Below are positions 48,261 to 60,233 of a stretch of DNA of 64,000 nucleotides, piece by piece. This DNA comes from Austropuccinia psidii. Its lineage: Eukaryota; Basidiomycota; Pucciniomycetes; Pucciniales; Sphaerophragmiaceae. The notes beneath the pieces are model-generated. The model was not told the DNA's origin and made no database searches. It saw only the letters and a list, made by a program, of their open reading frames with translations. The stretch's first letter is position 1, and the number at the start of each line of letters is the position of its first letter. Location of the stretch: contig JALGQZ010000006.1 of the NCBI GenBank assembly GCA_023105745.1, positions 29,961,686 to 30,025,685 on the forward strand. The letters are read 5' to 3'. The position numbers and the translations under genes are program-made.

Positions 48261-50181
48261 TGTAAGATGTGACTATGAAACTGATGATAATATTACTATT
48301 AATCAACAGTACTATGTCTGTTCTTATGAAATATAATAATAAAGATTATTATAACCACAATTAAATAATTAAGAAATTATTTCTTTCACGTGTTATACAC
48401 TACTAGTGATTATAACAGTGAGCAGTAATTGTCTACAAGAATCAATTACAAGAAGAATTTAATAATAAAAACTTCTTTTATTAAAATAATAAAATTATTT
48501 TAATATATAATTATCTTTTACAAGGATAATTATAAAGATAATTCTTGAAGAAAACTATTACTAGAGAAAAACTTTAAGAATTAAAGACAAAAGACTCACT
48601 AATACTCCAAAGAACTTATTGATAGATAAAAGCAGAGAAATTTGACGTGGAATTGTGGATTTAAGGGATCAAAAGGATTTATAACAATATTACAACAATA
48701 TATAGTTGTATTCTATGATTTCACGTCTTTCTGATTAATTCTGAAAGATTAAAACACTTAAGAATAGTTGAACTAATACTTACTTGTTGGTAATAAAGAT
48801 TTAATAAATTGATAAGATGATGATATGGAAAAAACAGCAAGAGAAGGCCTCTTTTAAGTCAACAACAGCTCACAGAGGCGTGCCATGGAGCAAACTGAAA
48901 AACCAGTGAGTGAGAAAACAATAAACCCTTTTGGATTATTGATTGCATCATCAGTTGTCACGTAAGATTATCATAATTACTTAATTGATGCTTTTACGTG
49001 ACTACCAACCCCAATATGGTTAAGAATAAAAGGAGTAACACTTGTAAATCTTCTTTTATTCTAAAATAATCATTGATTTCTCAAAGTTATCAATGTTATT
49101 GCCAATTTCATCACAGGTTGTAATTACTGTGAATTTTTGAAGATTCAGTGTTTCACGTAGAATAACCAAAAATGGACTGTAAGTAAAATTTTTAATTTTA
49201 CTAGTAAAACTGTAATTCCTTTTGGTTGTACCATAGATAATACAGTTCTCGTTTAGTCCTGAAAGTTTCAGAAGGATTCATTCAGAATTGTATTTTTAAT
49301 GAATTTTTGAAGTTTTTACCTTATTTCTACGTAGAATTGCAAATAGCAGTGTTTTGCTGGTTGCTATGAGGTAAATCAATGAATATGGGTCCCAAAAGGG
49401 TTTTAATTACTCTTTTGGGGTTTATCCATGGAAAGTCATTAGTAATTGACATGGTTACAGGAGTGTAAGTAGCTCATTACCTCCTTGGCACGTCAAAATA
49501 GCAGGTTATTTGCTATTTTCTGGTGTTTTACAGTAGTTGTAACTTGGTAACCAAGTTCCCAAAGAGTTTTAGTTTACCAATTAGGCCAAGATGAGCCATG
49601 GATCCATGCTCTGGAGCTATCCACGCCTCTGAGGCCTCAGAAGTTGGGTACCCTGGCTCTCTTTGATGTCTTTTGTCCCCCTTGCCTATTTTTTATGTCA
49701 AAATAGTAATTTAAGCTTAAAGTGAGATATCCACTATGGGTGTACCAAAAGTCCATGTAAGAATACCATGATATTAAGTGCTCAAAACATGCATAACACT
49801 ATTCTTAGTGTATATGTAACATGGGATTTCTCACTTTCCCATTATTTTGGCTAAAAATCAAGAAAAACAAAAATTTTCACGGATCTTTTATGTGGTATTA
49901 ATGATGTGGTATTGAAGTATTTTCCATTTTACCACCTCAAATACTTAAATTGAGCTTATTCACTCTATGGAGCTACCCTAGGTGAATTTTTGTGTAGAAT
50001 CCAAATCTGGTCTTAAATCCATGGATTTACTTACTCAATAAAAAGTTATTCATCTTTTCTGAAATTGAAAATGATGAATTTTGGATATATGCATGACTTA
50101 TGAGGTGTGCATAATTCAAAATTTCTTTTTTAAGATAATTGTGGCCTATTTGGGTATGTAAAATATACCTCAAGGCTCACA
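48261..50181. repeat. Solo family B LTR inside B2 gag
   Basis: 1921 bp. The plus strand starts TGTAAGATGTG and ends CAAGGCTCACA. It is flanked by a perfect 5-bp target duplication CCAAG (48256-48260 and 50182-50186). It lies in opposite orientation to B2. It gives the cleanest ends of any family B LTR here and was used to place the others. Confidence 0.95.
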
Positions 50182-51627
50182 CCAAGGACAAGCCCAAAGG
50201 ACCTCAGAAGAAATAGAGAGATCCCAAGAGCAAAGAAAAAGTAAATTGGCATAGGCCCTACCCAAAAGGGTACAGGATCCCAAAATTGGAACCTTCATCC
50301 ACAGATAGTGTATTCAATATGGCCAGAACTCTTATGGAGTTCACAGCCAAGGAGCAGGAAAGAAGGAACAGGAACTTTCAATGCAAATAATAGATGAAAT
50401 AAGATTTATTAAATCTACTATTGATGTACAACTTGGTAGCTTTGATGTAAAATTTAATAAATTAGCATCAGATATTAATGACCTAAAAAAGAAGAACAGA
50501 ACTTTTGCAGAATGGCATGTAGTGAAAAATGCCAAACTTGCCTCAATTTCAAACAAATGTGAAATGATTGAGAGAAAATTTCAAGTGAATGAATTGGAAG
50601 CCCTTTCCATTAATAAAATTAATTACCAACTTGAAATTTTGTAAACTCACGTTTAAGGAATAGCTAATAATACCAAGCTTTTTGCCACAAATTTGGCAAG
50701 AAGTGACAGTTAAAGGCAAAAACTAAAGAATGAAATAATTTCACATGTAAAAAAAATCATAAGAATCATGAACCAAACTCACATATTCCCAGACAATCTA
50801 AACCTTTCAATGAAGAAAAACGTTCTGTGAAAGAAAGTTCAACCCCTTTATTAGGAGAAAATGAAATTTGTGGAAAAAATATTTCCAAATTAGAAGAATG
50901 GGAAAAATTCTCTGGTGAAAAAGAGTATAGAAATATTGAGTTCATTTGAACAATTTAAATTTTACAAGAAAACTTTCATATACCAAGTGAAATGATAATG
51001 GGAAAATTACATTGCTTGTTTACCTGAAATGCAAAAAAATGGTATTCCAAGATGAGACAAGACCATGGTGAACATGATTGGGTTTGGTAGAAGTCTAAAA
51101 TAATCACCAAATGGTCCAATAATTCTTGGAGATTTAAGATGGAAAATTATTTTTGAAGTGCCAATATTAACTCAGAAAAGGTTAAACCACTTACTTGTTT
51201 CCTCAAACAGAAAGAAAAATTATCTGCTTCACACCCAGATATGTCTGATTTAAGGATTAATATGAAAATATTAAGAAAATTTGGAGGAGAAATAGAACAT
51301 GTTATCAAGTGCAGATGTGTAGGGCCCTGTTTAACAGAGGACTTTATTGATTCAATGGAAGATATTATTACTAGGACAGGAATCAGCAAAACCTGGACTA
51401 GAAACCTTATGGATTAAAAATTATTTCCAAGGATTTCCAGAGAGGATAAAAGACCTGAAATACCTTGCTTAAAGTGTCATAAATCTGGATGTAACTCAAA
51501 TTTAGCCAGCACTTGTACCTGTAAGGCTAAAATAAATGAACAGGTTCAGTATGCTGAAGAGAAAGAAGAATCTGAAAAAGATTCTGAAATCCCTGAATAC
51601 ACACCAGTAGAAGACTATCCCATTTAA
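50182..51627 (+). pseudogene. gag: B2 gag, C-terminal part
   Basis: Continues gag after the solo LTR. The segment 50381-50644 is open and rich in charged residues with a possible coiled coil (IDVQLGSFDVKFNKLASDI). It is followed by GKLHCLFT and AKKWYSKMRQDHG (capsid core, near 51010), which align with B1 485-400 and D 43200. A knuckle-like CLKCHKSGCNSNLASTC near 51470 lacks the expected histidine. The segment ends with acidic sequence and a stop at 51625-51627. At least six stops or frameshifts break it. Confidence 0.83.
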
Positions 51628-51668
51628 ACATTACATCTTTCTTTGAATTCACTTAAGTCCATACTCAC

Positions 51669-52053
51669 TTGCCACAATATAGTGAGGATTGCTATAAACT
51701 GATCAATCTCCAAGATGCCAGAATGTGTAAGACTAAACCTGCTAAAGGTAAAGTATACACTGCTGGAGAATCTTGTATTGAATCAATCCTGATGAATGAT
51801 GTTGAAGCCAAATTAAATTTGGACACAGGAGCATTTTGCACTTGTACAGGCAAACATTACCTTCAACTCATACCCCCTGAATAGAAAAACCATCTATTTC
51901 CAATAGAAAGTGTTCAATTTAGTAGTTCCAGTAATAATATGTACCCTTTAGGAATATTAAACACTAATCTTGTATTTCAACACCCTTCAGGAAGTTTCAG
52001 AATGAATAAAGAGATAATAGTAATGGACAATTGCACATCTCAACATATCATTC
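51669..52053 (+). pseudogene. B2 protease, truncated by A'
   Basis: Retropepsin-type protease region of family B. It contains GKVYTAGESC and the active-site segment LNLDTGAFCTCTG with an intact D-T-G-A (about 51825). One stop at 51882-51884 follows LIPPE, then the same frame continues (YPLGILNTNLVF, VMDNCTSQHIIL) until the A' element begins at 52054. Element D has the same region with D-P-G-A. The apparent continuation of the frame to 52202 is LTR sequence and not part of the gene. Confidence 0.85.
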
Positions 52054-53122
52054 TGTCACAGGGGCTCTTGGGAAAAGCAAGAGTGGCCTGGAACTCAGTA
52101 ATCAGGGAACTCACTTGGAAGACTCCAAAGAATAAAGAAGATAAAATAAATAAAATGAATTTCTCTAAGAAATATGCAGGTACAAAAGATGAGATGCAAT
52201 AAGAGAACTAAGAAGCCAAATGGCCAAAGAGCCAACCAAGCAAGTCCTTAATCACTGTTCCGACCTGCAATAAGGAACAATGGAATTAGTAAGGGATATG
52301 ACCCCCAATATCCACTGACAGGTAAGGAAAGAAAATCAAAGAGGTGCTAAATGACTTAATTGAAAATATCAGTATTCACTTAATAACAACATAAGATAAA
52401 TAAAGATAAAATAAAGTCAAAATATATCAATTAACTGGGGGAAAACCCACCCAAGGTCAAAGGGAGCTGGTATATGTGAAAGGTGGAGAGCTTGACTCCT
52501 TCAGGTTGGCAGCTGATCTGTATTGAATACTGGGAGCTCTATTGATTGTCTGATGGAATGTATACCTTGCAAAATTGGGAATTGAACTGGGTTTGATGAA
52601 TGTCCCATTGTGTATGATTGAAATACAGGTATTGATGAATCAAGACTGTATTGAATGAATGTGGTTTCCAAGGTGGATTTATGGAGCACTTAAACTTGGC
52701 CAATTGTTTTGTAACTGCCTCTGGAATATCCCTTGAGAATGAACTTCCAGTATTCCCTTGGAGGAATACTGTGAATGATAATAACCAATGATTGCTTGAT
52801 GGTGTCATTGGGATTTGAGATTGACACTTTTATCTGAGCCTTGATGACCTGATGAAAATTTGAACTAACAATTTGATATTGGTTCCATTGGATTTCTGTT
52901 GGAAAAATATGCATAATGGTGTATAACACCATTTATGGCACTTTTGGCTATTGGAAGGTGAAAGTGGTCAAAGGTCTCTTGGGATGATGACAGGCTCATA
53001 TGAGTGAGAAATGGGTTTTGGGTGGCTTTGGAGGTGAAAGAGTTTCTTTGGGTCTTTTGGCCAATTTTGAGTTTCTAGCCAAATGCAGCTTAAAAACTGT
53101 ATTTGTGCAAACTGCGCAACAA
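52054..53122 (-). repeat. Partial 3' LTR of A'
   Basis: Matches roughly the last three quarters of the family A LTR in reverse. Recognisable parts are the end CCCAAGAGCCCCTGTGACA, the branch-like TTACTAAT with CAG acceptor, and the TTTGGCCAATTTTGAG segment. The right edge is the deletion junction with the protease linker near 53122. Confidence 0.82.
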
Positions 53123-54645
53123 CTCCTACAGGGAGGAAGGTCCATAATCCCAAAAAAGAGATGAAGTGAAGATACAGAATTATCTTTTCCAACATCTCAA
53201 ATCTTTTTGAAGACTTCATCTTTAGAGGATAGTAATGAAGGATTGGAATTAAGGGAAGGAATATGGGCAGGAGATGGAAATGATGGTGTTCTAGAATCAC
53301 CAACCAGAAATTCACATGATTTGGCAGAAAAACATCATTACTTAAAGATTGAGAAGGATCATAATAGTCCTTATGATCAGCATTAGGGGTTATCAGCCCT
53401 TTCCCCCAACTGATATATGGATTAAAATGATCAAGAAAGTCAAAGCCCAATATGAGGTCTTCTCCCTTGGGAGTATCAATGACTAAAAAGTCTCATTCAA
53501 AGCTTCGGAAGGATGGAAGCTCAACCATATATCTGGTATGGTGAGTCAGAAATAAGGAAGGGGACTCAGAAGAGTCTAAAATGATAAGAGGCATGTTCTC
53601 TGGGAGTTCTGAAATTGTCAAAAAATGCTTGTGAACAAACGTTTGTGTAATAAATGAGTTGGTAGCACCAGAATAAATGAGAATACTGTGAAACACATCA
53701 GAGAGAGAAGAAAAAACAAAGAGTTTAGAAGAATTCTTGACACAAGTATTAATAATGCACAATTGTGCTCTGGATGGAAAGCAGTGAAGACAATTGAACA
53801 CAATATGATCTTCACTCAGGCTTTTCCCTGGCTGGAAAATTGGCCTGACAGTTGGGTAATCTTGTTTTGTGCCCTTTTGAAACAAGACTCAAGATTATTA
53901 TTCCCACCACAATAGGTATATAAGCCCTCCTTGATTCTTCTTTCTTTTTGAGAACCCATAAACTTGAAGCCTGTATTCACCAAGGAATAATTAGGCTTGT
54001 CCCTCTTCCAAAAATTCTTTTTCTTCTTTTGACTTGAGCTTGAAGAATTTTGAGGATGAGAGGAATTTGATTTTGAGGCTTCTGACTTTTTCTCTTGATG
54101 ATGACTATTTTTATTTTGCCTCTCATGGTACCTGGTAACAAGCTCCAGGGTAATATCCATTAAGTCTTAAAGAGAGTCAATTCTTGAAGGATGGGAGGCC
54201 AATTGATCCAAAATCCTGGATGGCAATCCCTTCCTACAATGATGGATGAGAACTCTTTCACCCCAGCCTCCAATTCTTGAAACCAAACCTCTGAAAGAGG
54301 TAATGTATAATGAAACATGTCCACTTTCTTTCATTCTTAAAGAATCCAACTCTGCTTCAGCTTTTCTAGCTTCAGTTGGGTCCACAAATAAGTTGAAGAG
54401 TTTGGATTCAAATAAAGTCTAAGAATTGAGAAGGTTTCTTGGGTCTTGATTGGTGATATTGGAAATATAAGGTCAATCCATTTTTCAGCCCTTCCAATGA
54501 GAAATTAAGTGGCATAGAGAACTTTCTTTCTGTATTGAGAGAAATTTGCCACATCATTATGAAAAATAAGATGGCAGGACTGAATAAAACGTCTGACTTT
54601 GCAGGGCTGGGTCCCATCAAAGAATTCTGGTGCTTTCATACACCA
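53123..54645 (-). pseudogene. A' gag and protease remnant
   Basis: Gag starts within KAPEFFDGTQP and continues through LIHHCRKGLPSRIL (54385-54167), stops at 54167, and resumes as DITLELVTRYHE (54160-53816) with a broken knuckle (YTYCGGNNNLESC; first cysteine and histidine lost). The protease follows in the -1 frame at 53885-53493 with Y-S-G-A at the active site and FITQTFVHKHFLTISELPEN, the copy 2 type of element A. It runs on past one stop and one frameshift to MDLPP-type linker coding, where it meets the LTR. There is only one protease module. Inactive. Confidence 0.85.
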
Positions 54646-54844
54646 GGGAAAATGTTGCATCAATTGCTGGCAATTGAACTCACATCCCCCACTGTCAGTA
54701 TGAAATCTTGCTTCATTCGCGTTAGTGTCACATTATAGTCACTGGATTTGGTGGGTGACGTCATGTCTGCATCAAGACATTGTAAATTTTTGCATATGTC
54801 ACATGAGTTTGTCACTAAAAGCCAAAACCCATATCAACACCATT
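54646..54844. other. Unassigned sequence between A' and a solo LTR
   Basis: About 200 bases not matched elsewhere in the window. It contains TGACGTCA (54756-54763), the palindromic binding site of CREB/ATF-type bZIP factors, which may be chance. It continues after the solo LTR at 56763, since the LTR has its own target duplication. Confidence 0.5.
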
Positions 54845-56762
54845 TGTGAGCCTTGCAGTATATTCTACATACCCAAAGGGTCCACAATTATCTTTAAAAT
54901 AAATTCTGAACTATGCATAACCCATAAGTCATGCATATATTCAAAATTCATCATTTTTGATTTCAGAAAAGATAAATAACTTTTTATTGAGTAGGTAAAT
55001 TCGTGGATTTAAGGCTAGATTTGGATTCTACACAGACTTTCACCTAGGGTAGCTCTGTAGAAAGAATAAGCTTAAAACAACTCTTTGATGTAGTAATATG
55101 GAAAATACTTTAATACCACATCGTCAATACCACATAAAAGAATTGTGAAAATTTTTGTTTTTCTCAATTTCACGCCAAAATAATGGGAATGTGAGACATC
55201 CCATGTTACATATATACTACGAATAGTGTTATGCATGTTTGTGGCACTTACTTTTATGGCATTCTTACATACACCTTTGATACACCCATAGTGGATATCA
55301 GCCTTTAAGCCTGAATTTCTATTTTGACGTAAAAAATAGTCAAGGGGACAAAATACATCAAAGAGAGCCAGGTTACCCAGCTTCTGAGGCCTCTGAGGCA
55401 TGGAAAGCTCCAAATATTGGATCTATGGATGATCTTGGCCAAACTATTATACTAAAAAATTTTGGGAACTTGGTTACCAAGTCAAAACTTCATTATATCA
55501 TAAGAAAATTGCAAATAAGCTGCTATTTTGATGTGACAAGGAGGTAAAGAGCAACTTAGACTCCTGTAACCATGTCAATTCTTAATGGCTTTCCATATAT
55601 AAACCCCAAAAGAACAATTAAAATCCTTTTTGGACTAGTATCCATTGATTTACCTCATAGCAACCAGTATTATAGTATTATTTCCATTTCTACATTGAAA
55701 TGAGTTAAATACTTCAAAAATTCATTAAAAATACAATTCTGAATTAATATTTCTGAAGCTTTTGGGACCAATTGAGAACAGTATAATTCAGATAAAAACC
55801 AGAAATAATTATAAGTTTATAAGTAAAATTAAAAGGTTTACTTACAGTCCATTTTTGATGATTCCACATGAAAGACTGAATCTTCAAAAATTCACAGAAA
55901 ATACACTCTGAGATGAAATTTCCAATGACGTTGATAAATTTGAGAAATCAATGTTTATTTTGAAATAAAAGAAGATTTACAGTTGTTAGTCCTTTTATTC
56001 TTAACCATATTTGGGTTGGTAGTCATGTAAAAGCTTCAATTAGGTAATTATGATAATCTTACGTGACAACAGATGATGCAATCAATAATTCAAAAAGGAT
56101 TATTGTTTTCTCACTCACTTGTTTTTCAGTTTGATCCATGGCACACCTCTGTGAGCTGTTGTTTACTTCAGAGAGGCCTCCTCTTGCTGTTTTTTCCAAA
56201 ATCATCACATTTATTCAATTATACCTTTATTACCAACAAGTAAGTATTAGTTAAAATTGTTTCTTAAGTGTTTTACATTTTCAGAATTAATCAGAAAGAC
56301 ATGAAATCATAGAAATAAACGCTATATTTTTTTAATACTGTTATAAATCCATTGTGATCCATTAAAATCCACAAATATCCGTCAAATTTCTCTGCTATTA
56401 TCTTTAATAAGCTCTTGGGGGTATTAGGGAGTGATTTATCTTCATTCTTAAAGTTGTTCTCTAGAAATGTTTCTCTTCAAGAATTATATTTATAATTGTT
56501 TTTTCAAAAGATGATTATATATTAAAATAATTTCATTATTTTAATAAAGAAGTTCCATTATTCAATACTTCTTGTAATTGATTCTAGTAGACAATTACTG
56601 CTTACTGTTCTAATCACTAGTATTATGTAAAAAGTAAAAGAAATAATTGATTATTTACTTAATTGTGGCTATAATAATTCTTATTATTATATTTCATAAG
56701 AGCAGTCATAGTACTGTTGATTAATAGTGATATTAACAAAATTTTCATAGACACATCTTACA
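54845..56762. repeat. Solo family B LTR (1918 bp)
   Basis: The plus strand starts TGTGAGCCTTGCAG and ends ACACATCTTACA. It is flanked by a perfect 5-bp target duplication CCATT (54840-54844 and 56763-56767), so it is an independent insertion and not the missing 3' LTR of B2. Confidence 0.95.
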
Positions 56763-56951
56763 CCATTGGCAAGTTTCAGGTAATTGCACCTCATGATGCA
56801 AGGCACCAGTTTGGCATGTGAATATTTGTGCATGCAATCACTTCTGCGCAACCGCCTGATAATCTCACTGGTTTACCATGCCTACTCTCACGCATTAATT
56901 GGCTTCTGCATCCCCACCTAATTGTCTCCAACCCTTAACATTCTTACACTC

Positions 56952-57067
56952 CTGCACCTCCCTTAAGATTTGCCTCTATGGCCGCCCCCACTGCACCCTC
57001 AAGATATGCCTCCAATGCCACCACCTCATCTCTGCCCTTACACCTCTGCACCGCCCCCTCATAATCC
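56952..57067. repeat. C-rich minisatellite-like repeat
   Basis: Three diverged units begin CTGCACC at 56952, 56991 and 57046. The plus strand is nearly free of G and rich in C and T (for example CTTACACCTCTGCACC). It lies in sequence between the solo LTR and repeat R copy 2. Confidence 0.5.
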
Positions 57068-57095
57068 TTCCACTACCATATTAGATCCATAGGGT

Positions 57096-60017
57096 ATGTT
57101 GGCTTTTTGGAGTACATGATGAACCCAATCACAGATATATGCTGAGTGGCCTTCTCTATCAACATCTTCTGGGGGGAAATTGGTGGGGATATTCATAATG
57201 TTGTGGTTAGGGTTTAAATAATGAGTCTAGCAAATTAAAATCTAATAAGTGGACTATTTAAAACCCAAATCGTGTCTTCTGTTTCCCCAACAAAACCATT
57301 TTACTTCATATAATTCAAATGGAACACTTTGCTTAGTCCTTATCTCATGAGCATTGAATAGTTTGAAAGGTGACTTTAGGAGGTTTCTCACTAGTAAAAT
57401 GTATTAAATTTCTCACAGAGATTTCATTTTAATGAGAAGAAATAATTTGCAACACATCACCTCCTTTAATTTTCCGACAAATCATATTTTTCAAATGCTA
57501 TACAAGTTCAATAGATATTGATGGAAGGTTCCAAGTCTGTTTATGGGCAGGTTTCTTTTGGTCAGCTTGTGCCTCTAGAATGTCTTTTTTCTAGAAAATT
57601 CACTAACTTTTGAACTGATTTAAATTGATATTCAACTTCTTTCAAAATTTCCAAAATTCTCCAAATTGATATTACCCAAAAAAGAATCAATAATTAATAT
57701 CTTAAACTTATTTTACTTCCACCACTTTCTAAACTCCACCTTTTTTTGTCAATTTTGATATTTTAATTCAAAAAATTTCAATCAAGTTATCTGTCAACTT
57801 GTCACCATCTCTTTACTCAATAAACTACCTCTGCTATGCCCCAAACCTTGGGAAATTCAGCTGAATTCAATGAACTATGGAATTCAGCCCAAGAGAGTGG
57901 AAGTAAAATCTCTGATGTGGTCAGTAGTCATGGATTAGGAATTTAAGTAGAGAGCCTCTCACATGAAGGTAATCCAGATCCACCAGTTCTTCCAGAATGT
58001 GAGCATACATTCATCTTTAATATTTGTAATCTCTCCAAAACTGATAGTTTTGTCATAGCCTTTATTTCAGCTCAGCCTCCAAGCTCTCAGGAACTGGATT
58101 TCAAAAGCTATGAGAAGGAAAAAGAATTTTGAACCTTGTGCACCAACAGAATAGGCTGGGAAAGCTGACATAATTTTCAGTGTCAAGGTTGAAATTATAT
58201 CCAAGGAAAAATATGTCTCAAAAATTTCCCAAAAATACCCAGGCTGGAAAAAATTCACAAAGATAGTGAAATTCCTGATTGTGTATGTCAAAAGATTTCT
58301 GAAGCAATGTGCCTCCTCAGAATGAATTTGAACCATAAGTCCATTAATAATTCAATAAAAAATGTTAGAAATGGCTGCTTACAATATATGGTCAGGTGTG
58401 GAGGTGGGAGAATCTCTACCTGAATGATCTCAAGTGGTAATTGCAGTCCCAGGAAAAGGTTTAGGGAAAATACCAAATGAAAATGCGACCAAAAAAACCA
58501 ACAGAAAACACTGCACCTTTGAAGCCACAAAATATTCCCAGGATCAAGGTGATTACATGATCAATGTTTAATTGAAACATATTGATAATGAACCTCCCCA
58601 TACTTGAAGAACCCCCCCACTCAATGAAACAATCAATGATGAAACCCCTCCTGTCTCTCCTTCAAATATTCAAGCATTTCAAGAAAGGGAGACAATTGAA
58701 CATGATACAATGGGTCAAGATATGACTGATATAATGCCTGAACCTGATCCCAAATTTTCATCCTCCACTAATGTTAAAGGAATATTTTTATCCCACATTG
58801 AAGAGTTGGGAGACATTTTGAATTATCATTCCAATATTACTCAACATCATGGAAGAGGGGGCCTGATAATATCAATATTATTTACAAAAATCAATGTGAC
58901 AATTTACCAACAAATGATGATGATTCATTCCTGACCATTGGTATTAAGGTGATAAGTAACCAAGAGCTTTAAATGTTGGCATTGCTTGAGGAGCTTGACA
59001 TTTCAGGTGATTTTTATCTTTGTGAATGATACATTATGATTTTGCTGATTACTGAGCCAATATGAATTGCAATATATAGGGTTAGATTTTTTTTAAGGCA
59101 ACAGAAACAGAAGCATTTTTAAATATTAAAATTTGGAATCTCAAATTGATGAAGGAATTGGCTAAACCTACAGATAATCTCCCAAAATCTGAACACTCAT
59201 TCTTCAAATGGTTCAGAGCCTTCTTTACTCCTCCAATCCAATCAAACATTTTTTGGAAGATGTTATGTTTGAATACATTAGTTTAGTCTCATACAATGTG
59301 ATTGCACCCAAACCATGTGTGGGACCAACAAGCTCAACCAATCCTCTTGGACTCAAATGGGGAGCCGTTGAATACCTTGCCTCCTGCTTGAGTAAATCTA
59401 AGAAATGTGAAACACAAATTGGCATTGGAGGTGGCAGGGCTGAAATTGAGATATTGAAAAAGCCACACAAGAGCTTGGAGGATCTAATGGATACCGTTAT
59501 CCACTTGATGATTGCATGCGGCATGTTACTTGCACATACAAAGGTCAAAGTCTACAGCATGAAAGGCAAACTCACAAGTTCAAAAAAAATGAGGCTATCA
59601 AAGGTCTTTTGGCATGTCACAATAATCTTGGAATAAGTTAAATTTACTATGGTATATTAGCTGCATTCTGTGAGGCAGGGGTTCATGGTTTTGTGGTATG
59701 CTCAGATGACTGGAGAACAAGATCAGCTAAAGGGGCTATATCACTCATTTACATTTCTAAATGACTTTCAGAGGGTAAACCTTTAGTAGAGCTGGTGTGG
59801 ATATGTACTAAGAAGTATATGTACTTTACTGAATAAGAATTTCTTCTCATCAGAGTCTTTTACCCCCACTGTACCTCTTAGATTTGAATTTGCACAATTC
59901 TTGGTATTATACTTTGGTGATGCCTGGGTGGAGAAGCACAAACTTGGTTCAAATGAAGAGGTCACATTGACTGTACCCAGGTCAGCTAAAATTACAACCA
60001 GTATTGATCTGTTTTAA
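57096..60017 (+). repeat. Dispersed repeat R, copy 2 (unidentified)
   Basis: Partner of 27672-30030 and the better preserved of the two. Collinear homology is followed from GTATGTTGG (57096) to about 59560. Coding-like sequence may extend to a stop near 60016. There are no LTRs, no terminal repeats and no recognised domain. It is not clear whether it is a transposon or an old segmental duplication of a host gene. Confidence 0.6.
58392..60017 (+). pseudogene. Unidentified decayed gene in repeat R copy 2
   Basis: Not recognised. Open pieces in shifting frames give a plausible protein trail. VPGKGLGKIPNENATKKTN (about 58450) is basic. SPSNIQAFQERETIEHD leads into a frame at 58710-58934 with HIEELGDILNYHSN. 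DDDSFLTIGIKVISNQEL sits near 58920. A 142-codon frame at 59208-59636 includes GLKWGAVEYLASCLS and EDLMDTVIHLMIACG. NFFSSESFTPTVPLRFEF to AKITTSIDLF and a stop follows near 60016. Parts of the first, second and fourth pieces have counterparts in R copy 1, which argues for real coding. Stops and frameshifts between the pieces mean it is broken, or that introns are present that I could not place. Confidence 0.4.
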
Positions 60018-60233
60018 ATTAGCTTTGTATCAAATAGATTGTAATTCAATTTTAGAAAGTGATTTATGAATTTAATAATTTAGATTACCTATCCTACTGC
60101 CCAGATGCCTCATTATGAACTCCAATTATAGCTACCTTTGTACGGAGGCATTCCTCAATACAACATTGAAAATTCTATAACAGGATGCAAACTCAGTCAG
60201 GCAGTGGTGCCCCCATTCACCACATGCAGGTGC
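60018..60233. other. Spacer between repeat R and the E LTR
   Basis: About 215 bases with nothing recognised. The last bases before the proposed LTR are GGTGC, a possible target duplication whose partner is outside the window. Confidence 0.4.

Larger units (their letters stand above)
35188..52053 (+). mobile_element. Family B element B2, three times interrupted, 3' end lost
   Basis: Plus-strand family B element. The 5' LTR is split by element D (35188-37057 and 47062-47114). The leader is 47115-47699. Gag is split by a solo B LTR (47700-48260 and 50182-51627). Protease starts at 51669 and is cut at 52053 by the minus-strand A' copy. Right of A' nothing of B2 continues: no reverse transcriptase, integrase or 3' LTR follows. 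A deletion must therefore have removed that part together with one end of A'. The base before the 5' LTR begins a possible target site, AAAGG, without a visible partner. Confidence 0.85.
52054..54645 (-). mobile_element. Deleted family A copy, A'
   Basis: Minus-strand family A fragment inserted in the B2 protease. From right to left: gag lacking its N-terminal third (54645 to about 53817), protease (about 53815-53125), then a direct jump into the LTR, whose last roughly 1070 bp run to 52054 (plus strand TGTCACAGGGGC). Reverse transcriptase, RNase H, integrase, chromodomain, the 3' untranslated region and the first part of the LTR are missing. The 5' LTR and one flank are also gone. The single left flank is CATTC. 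The LTR is clearly diverged from those of element A. Confidence 0.85.

Noticed and set aside
54756..54763. TGACGTCA as a functional CREB/ATF site
   Set aside because: A single 8-bp match with no gene nearby; kept only as a note in the spacer entry.
54845..56762. Interpretation as the 3' LTR of B2
   Set aside because: It has its own perfect CCATT target duplication and unrelated sequence on its left, so it is an independent solo LTR.
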